NCBI RefSeq assembly: GCF_018860155.1
Contig: NZ_JAHKNI010000007.1
Coordinates: forward strand, 124,001 to 188,000
Source of the DNA: Nocardia albiluteola
GTDB taxonomy: Bacteria; Actinomycetota; Actinomycetes; Mycobacteriales; Mycobacteriaceae
Direction: 5' to 3'
DNA length: 64,000 bases
Position 1 is the first letter of the stretch; each line of letters starts with the position of its first letter. The notes beneath the pieces are model-generated. The model was given only the letters and a program-made list of their open reading frames with translations, was not told where the DNA came from and did not search any database. Shown piece after piece: positions 60,563 to 64,000 of the stretch. The position numbers and the translations under genes are program-made.

Positions 60563-61165
60563 TCAGCGGACCCTGCTGCCCAGCAGGTGTCGCACGCCGC
60601 CGAGGAACAGCTGCAGGCCGAAGTCGAAACGCTCCGTCGCGCTGCGGGTGTCGCCCGTTTCGAGGGACTCGTACAGCGGGGAGTCCTGCTCGGCCAGCGC
60701 TCCGGCCGAATCCATCTGCATGCGGGACTGCTCGTCGACCGTCGCGCCGAGCACGTAGTACAGCAGCGTGTAGGCGGCCTGATCGGCCTCCTCGCGGGTC
60801 ATGCCGCCGCGAATCAGCGCGCCCGCCAGGCGTTCCCGGCCCTTGCTCGTGGTCAGGCGCGAGGCGTAGGTGGCCGAGACGACCTCGGCGCCGTCGCGGT
60901 ACGCCAGCAGGCAGGAGCGCAGCCGGTGCGCCAGCTCGCCGATCTGCCCGGACCACTCGTCCGCATCGACGGGATCCTCCATCGGCCCCAGGATGCGGTC
61001 CGCGACCGCGCCGAGCAGGGCCTGCTTGTTCGGGAAGTGCCAGTAGAGCGCCCCCGGCTGGACGTGCAGCGAGGTGGCCAGGCGGCGCATCGTCAGATCG
61101 GCCAGGCCGTACTGATCGAGAATGGCGACGGCGCCGTCGATCACGTCGGTGCGATGCAGCTGCAC
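60563..61165 (-). CDS. bioQ: TetR-family biotin repressor BioQ
   Basis: A 200-aa TetR protein; GTG 61165 gives VQLHRTDVIDGAVAILDQYGL. HTH at about 8-52 (LADLTMRRLATSLHVQPGALYWHFPNKQALLGAVADRIL), then a helical ligand/dimer domain. It lies between bioD and bioB and is divergent from bioB, with two operators between them. This is the context of BioQ in Corynebacterium and M. smegmatis, which represses biotin genes. It also has an operator on its own promoter, so it is likely autoregulated. Confidence 0.9.
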   Translation of the reverse strand: MQLHRTDVIDGAVAILDQYGLADLTMRRLATSLHVQPGALYWHFPNKQALLGAVADRILGPMEDPVDADEWSGQIGELAHRLRSCLLAYRDGAEVVSATYASRLTTSKGRERLAGALIRGGMTREEADQAAYTLLYYVLGATVDEQSRMQMDSAGALAEQDSPLYESLETGDTRSATERFDFGLQLFLGGVRHLLGSRVR

Positions 61166-61204
61166 GGGCTGGTCACCTCTCTGCCTTTGACTCCGGACCC
61201 ACAC

Positions 61205-61239
61205 TACCCTAGCCTGAACGCCGTTCAAGAACATCGTTC
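61205..61239. promoter_or_regulatory. double BioQ operator between bioQ and bioB
   Basis: TGAACGCCGTTCA (61215-61227) is followed by AGAACATCGTTCA (61228-61240), the second matching the palindrome except for its first base. Centres are 13 bp apart. TACCCT at 61205-61210 is a likely bioB -10 box. The site can control bioB rightward and bioQ leftward. Confidence 0.85.
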
Positions 61240-61277
61240 AAGTTGGGGCCGGCCGGCCCGACGAAGGGAATCGTGCA

Positions 61278-62297
61278 GTGACCCAGGCACCCGTCAGGAC
61301 CGACACCGACATTCTGGCGATCGCCCGCGAGCAGGTGCTCGAGCGCGGCGTCGGGCTCACGCAGGAACAGACCGTCGAGGTGCTGCGGCTGGACGACAAC
61401 CGGCTCGAGGAGCTGCTGTCCCTCGCGCACGACGTGCGGATGAAGTGGTGCGGCCCCGAGGTCGAGGTCGAGGGCATCATCTCGCTCAAGACCGGCGGCT
61501 GCCCCGAGGACTGCCACTTCTGTTCGCAGTCCGGGCTTTTCCAGTCCCCGGTGCGCGCGGCCTGGCTCGATATTCCCTCCCTCGTGGAGGCCGCTAAGCA
61601 GACCGCCAAGACCGGGGCCACCGAATTCTGCATCGTGGCGGCCGTGCGCGGGCCCGACGAGCGGCTCATGGCGCAGGTTGCCGCGGGTGTGGAGGCCATT
61701 CGCAACGAGGTCGACATCCAGGTCGCCTGCTCGCTGGGCATGCTGACCCAGGAGCAGGTGGACCAGCTCGCCGCGATGGGCGTGCACCGCTACAACCACA
61801 ATCTGGAAACCGCGAAATCGCACTTCCCGAACGTGGTGACCACGCACACCTGGGACGAGCGCTGGGGCACCCTGCGCATGGTGCGCGAGGCCGGGATGGA
61901 GGTCTGCTGCGGCGGCATCCTCGGCATGGGGGAGACCATCGAGCAGCGTGCCGAATTCGCCGCGCAGCTGGCCGAATTGGAGCCCGACGAGGTGCCGCTG
62001 AACTTCCTCAACCCGCGCCCGGGCACCCCGTTCGGCGACCTCGAGGTACTGCCCGCGGCCGAGGCACTCAAGGCCGTTGCCGCGTTCCGGCTCGCGCTGC
62101 CGCGCACCATCCTGCGCTTCGCCGGCGGCCGCGAGATCACCCTCGGCGACCTCGGCGCCAAGCAGGGCATTCTCGGCGGCATCAACGCCGTCATCGTCGG
62201 TAACTACCTGACCACCCTGGGCCGTCCGGCCGAGGCCGACCTGGATCTGCTCGGCGAGCTGAAGATGCCGATCAAGGCGCTCAACGAAACCCTCTAG
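61278..62297 (+). CDS. bioB: biotin synthase
   Basis: A 339-aa radical SAM enzyme; GTG 61278 with GAAGGGAATC upstream. The [4Fe-4S] cysteines are in GGCPEDCHFCSQSG. The later Cys residues (FCIVAAVRG, VACSLGM) and LNFLNPRPGTPFG fit BioB. It inserts sulphur into dethiobiotin. It is followed by bsaP, as in mycobacteria, where BioB needs that partner. Length is normal. Confidence 0.96.
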   Translation: MTQAPVRTDTDILAIAREQVLERGVGLTQEQTVEVLRLDDNRLEELLSLAHDVRMKWCGPEVEVEGIISLKTGGCPEDCHFCSQSGLFQSPVRAAWLDIPSLVEAAKQTAKTGATEFCIVAAVRGPDERLMAQVAAGVEAIRNEVDIQVACSLGMLTQEQVDQLAAMGVHRYNHNLETAKSHFPNVVTTHTWDERWGTLRMVREAGMEVCCGGILGMGETIEQRAEFAAQLAELEPDEVPLNFLNPRPGTPFGDLEVLPAAEALKAVAAFRLALPRTILRFAGGREITLGDLGAKQGILGGINAVIVGNYLTTLGRPAEADLDLLGELKMPIKALNETL

Positions 62298-62385
62298 CCC
62301 GGCGCGTGGGCGGGGAGCCGCCGGTACGCTGCAGGTATTGTCGAGCAGCCCGGCAGCTGCACATCGATGACGAGCGCAACGATTC

Positions 62386-62628
62386 ATGGAGGGGTCCGAC
62401 GAGGTGGAAGTGCGGGAGATGCAAGAGCGCTACAACCCGTTCACGGGCAAGCGAATCGTCGCGGGTATCGACGATCCGGTCCCGGCGGCCGCGGCGCTGG
62501 GCCTCGAGCCCCCGCGGTTCTGTGAGCACTGCGGGCGTCGCATGATCGTGCAGGTGAGTCCCGAGGGCTGGTGGGCGAAATGCTCCCGGCACGGGGTCCT
62601 GGATTCGAAGACGCTGGATCATCGTTGA
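62386..62628 (+). CDS. bsaP: biotin synthase auxiliary protein
   Basis: An 80-aa protein (MEGSDEVEVREMQERYNPFTGKRIVAGIDDPVPAAAALGLEPPRF...) with cysteines in CEHCGRRMIVQVSPEGWWAKCSRHG. The NPFTGK start, PPRFCEHCGRRM and GWWAKCSRHG match the small gene that follows bioB in mycobacteria (Rv1590), recently shown to be required for biotin synthase as an iron-sulphur partner. The start could be inside this frame (ATG 62419). It overlaps the DUF2567 gene (TGATG). Confidence 0.85.
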   Translation: MEGSDEVEVREMQERYNPFTGKRIVAGIDDPVPAAAALGLEPPRFCEHCGRRMIVQVSPEGWWAKCSRHGVLDSKTLDHR

Positions 62629-63347
62629 TGGCCCACCAGGGTGTCGCCAGCGCCGAGACATCGGGCGCGCGGCGGCGCGAGCTGCTGGCCGTGCTGTGGG
62701 TGCTGCTGGGCGTGCTGGTGGTGAGCGCGCTGGGCGGGGCCGTGTGGGCGCTGCTGGCCCCGACCGAGCGGGTGCTGGTCGTCGATCCCGGGCGGGGCGC
62801 GGCGCTGACGGGGGAGAGCGTGCACCGGTTCGACGCGGTGGCGATCTTCATCTGTGTCGCGATGGTCACCGGTCTGCTGACCGCCGCGGCGGCGTGGCGC
62901 GTGCGCCGGGCCCGCGGCCCGATCCTGCAGTGCGCCCTGCTGATCGGCTCGCTGGCCGGCGCCGAGCTGATGTCGTGGCTGGGCGAGCTGGTGGCGGGCC
63001 GGCTGCATCCGCACGCGTCGAATCCACCGCTGCACAGCATCGTCGGGCTGCCGCCGACGATTCCCGGCTGGCGCACGCTGGTCGACCACTGGATGCACTC
63101 GTCGCAGTCGGCGGGCGTCTGGACCGTGGTGCTGGTGCAGCCGCTGTTCGCCGCGCTGGTGATCCTCGTACTTGCCGCCATCAGCGCCCACGGGGACCTG
63201 GGTGCCACCCCACGCGCGGCCGAATCCCCGGACGGCGCAGGGCCGTACGCCTCCGAGGTCAGCTACGGCCCCTACGGAACTCCCGTATCCAGCGTCGGAG
63301 CGTCGTTCGGCAACACCGGACGGTTCGAGGGCGTCGAGTCCCATTGA
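62628..63347 (+). CDS. DUF2567 membrane protein
   Basis: A 239-aa protein starting MAHQGVASAETSGARRREL, ATG overlapping the bsaP stop. Four membrane helices are seen (about 18-40, 70-90, 100-125 and 170-190) with RVLVVDPGRGAALTGE between the first two. The last 40 residues are polar. This matches the DUF2567 protein that follows bsaP in mycobacteria (Rv1591). Function unknown; the conserved place suggests a link to biotin or cell-envelope metabolism. Confidence 0.8.
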   Translation: MAHQGVASAETSGARRRELLAVLWVLLGVLVVSALGGAVWALLAPTERVLVVDPGRGAALTGESVHRFDAVAIFICVAMVTGLLTAAAAWRVRRARGPILQCALLIGSLAGAELMSWLGELVAGRLHPHASNPPLHSIVGLPPTIPGWRTLVDHWMHSSQSAGVWTVVLVQPLFAALVILVLAAISAHGDLGATPRAAESPDGAGPYASEVSYGPYGTPVSSVGASFGNTGRFEGVESH

Positions 63348-63610
63348 TGCGCGAGGACCGGGCCGGTCCTCGATGGTTGCGGCAGTTCGTTACTCGTTGC
63401 CGCCGGTTGTGCCTCGACCCGGATTCGACGGCGTGTGGGTGCCGGATCCGGTGGTGTGGAAGTGATTTCGCGCGAGTGTGGCGTGCCGATCGTCGGCGTA
63501 CCGACCGACACGACCGCCGATAATTGGGTGGCAGGTGAGGGCGACGAGGGTTACCGTCGACGGCGATCGGTCGCCCGTACACCGGCGAGCCACACGAGAG
63601 GAGGTCGGCG
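63348..63610. other. intergenic, nothing firm
   Basis: After the DUF2567 gene there is GC-rich sequence without a supported frame. The last 20 bases carry the ribosome site of the next small gene. Confidence 0.35.
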
Positions 63611-63805
63611 ATGAACAGCACAACGCCCCCCGCGCACGCCTCGGCGGAGTCGGCGGATTGCGCGTCCGCGCAGCCCGCCGAACGCGCCGGCCTCACGGCC
63701 TGGCGCAACCGGCACGAGTTGCGGAGATCCAGTGCGGCCCAGCCCATTGCGAGTAAGCGGGCATATCGGCGCGGCATCAAACACCGCAAGCGGGACGAGG
63801 ACTGA
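63611..63805 (+). CDS. small basic protein
   Basis: A 64-aa protein with a strong ribosome site (GAGAGGAGG, six bases before ATG 63611). The N-terminal 25 residues are Ala/Ser/Pro-rich; the rest is basic (RNRHELRRSSAAQPIASKRAYRRGIKHRKRDED), with no membrane helix. It may bind nucleic acid. Not recognised. Confidence 0.6.
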   Translation: MNSTTPPAHASAESADCASAQPAERAGLTAWRNRHELRRSSAAQPIASKRAYRRGIKHRKRDED

Positions 63806-63876
63806 TTCGAAAGAGTCGTGACGCTCGACGAGGTGTCGGGTGGGAGGGCGCCGCGCGGTTGGTATAGAACAGGCTG

Positions 63877-64000
63877 ATGACCCCCGACCAGCTCGAGCGT
63901 GCCCGCACCCTGCTCCGCGACACCCCCGTGGTCGACGGGCACAACGACCTGCCGTGGGCGATGCGCACGCACGGCCGTTACGACATGGACGCCCTCGACC
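63877..64000 (+). CDS. membrane dipeptidase (M19), 5' end only
   Basis: The first 41 codons of a gene cut by the window edge: MTPDQLERARTLLRDTPVVDGHNDLPWAMRTHG. The block VVDGHNDLPW contains the H-x-D zinc ligands of renal-dipeptidase-type M19 enzymes, which cleave dipeptides. TATAGA at 63863-63868 lies eight bases before the ATG, a leaderless arrangement. Confidence 0.88.
   Translation, partial: MTPDQLERARTLLRDTPVVDGHNDLPWAMRTHGRYDMDALD

Noticed and set aside
63259..63972. 237-codon minus-strand frame at the right edge
   Set aside because: It overlaps three plus-strand genes with good starts and has Arg/Ser-rich sequence typical of shadows.
1..64000. tRNA, rRNA and CRISPR arrays
   Set aside because: No cloverleaf with conserved loops, no rRNA-like stretch and no regularly spaced repeat series were seen by eye; the phage junction is in a protein gene and not in a tRNA.

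Overview
The window is high-GC actinobacterial DNA from a mycolic-acid-producing genus, most likely Nocardia or a close relative. The evidence is an Emb-type arabinosyltransferase, an MTB12-like lipoprotein, a mycobacterial-type DnaE1, a DinB1-type polymerase with a C-terminal extension, and a biotin locus with BioQ and the biotin synthase auxiliary protein BsaP. From recalled gene order, the chromosomal part follows the Mycobacterium tuberculosis stretch that runs from dinX/lspA through dnaE1, ilvA and treZYX to bioAFD, bioB and bsaP, with insertions and rearrangements.

Region 1 (1-about 7545) is the right end of a prophage or phage-like element. Read from its edge inwards it holds a tyrosine integrase and an XRE repressor rightward, then leftward an excisionase-like protein, small early genes, a TOPRIM/DUF3987 replication protein and a small HTH protein. 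A 55-codon gene and the start of a tape-measure gene follow and run off the left edge. The element ends inside the first membrane helix of an MFS transporter gene, which now starts one base after the integrase stop codon.

Region 2 (7462-28640) is chromosomal. It holds the MFS transporter, a secreted NlpC/P60 protein, a decayed membrane-protein pseudogene, galU, dinB, an MTB12-like lipoprotein, an emb arabinosyltransferase and two lipoproteins. It continues with lspA and an RluD-type pseudouridine synthase, a Uma2 nuclease-like protein, a CtpE-like P-type ATPase, a PhzF protein, a FabH/TetR divergent pair, a dinucleotide-binding protein and a VOC protein.

Region 3 (28650-41400) has a MatC-like dicarboxylate transporter opposite a DcuS/DcuR-type two-component system, two methyltransferases, treZ, an HxlR regulator, a serine hydrolase and ilvA.

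Region 4 (41700-55100) has a LacI regulator, dnaE1, a DUF2235 hydrolase, treY and treX/glgX, an MmyB-type regulator with a quinone oxidoreductase, and a 5'-truncated GNAT gene. TreX, TreY and TreZ together would convert glycogen to trehalose, but treZ lies about 12 kb from its partners. The 3' end of treY is partly duplicated beside the gene.

Region 5 (55090-64000) begins with a VapBC-like toxin-antitoxin pair, followed by the biotin locus: bioA, bioF-bioD, divergent bioQ/bioB, bsaP and a DUF2567 protein. Copies of TGAAC-N3-GTTCA stand before bioA, bioF and the bioQ/bioB divergence, so one BioQ repressor probably controls the whole pathway. The right edge cuts a membrane dipeptidase gene. No rRNA, tRNA or CRISPR array was seen. 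Many genes appear to have leaderless transcripts, with a TANNNT -10 box 6-8 bases before the start codon.
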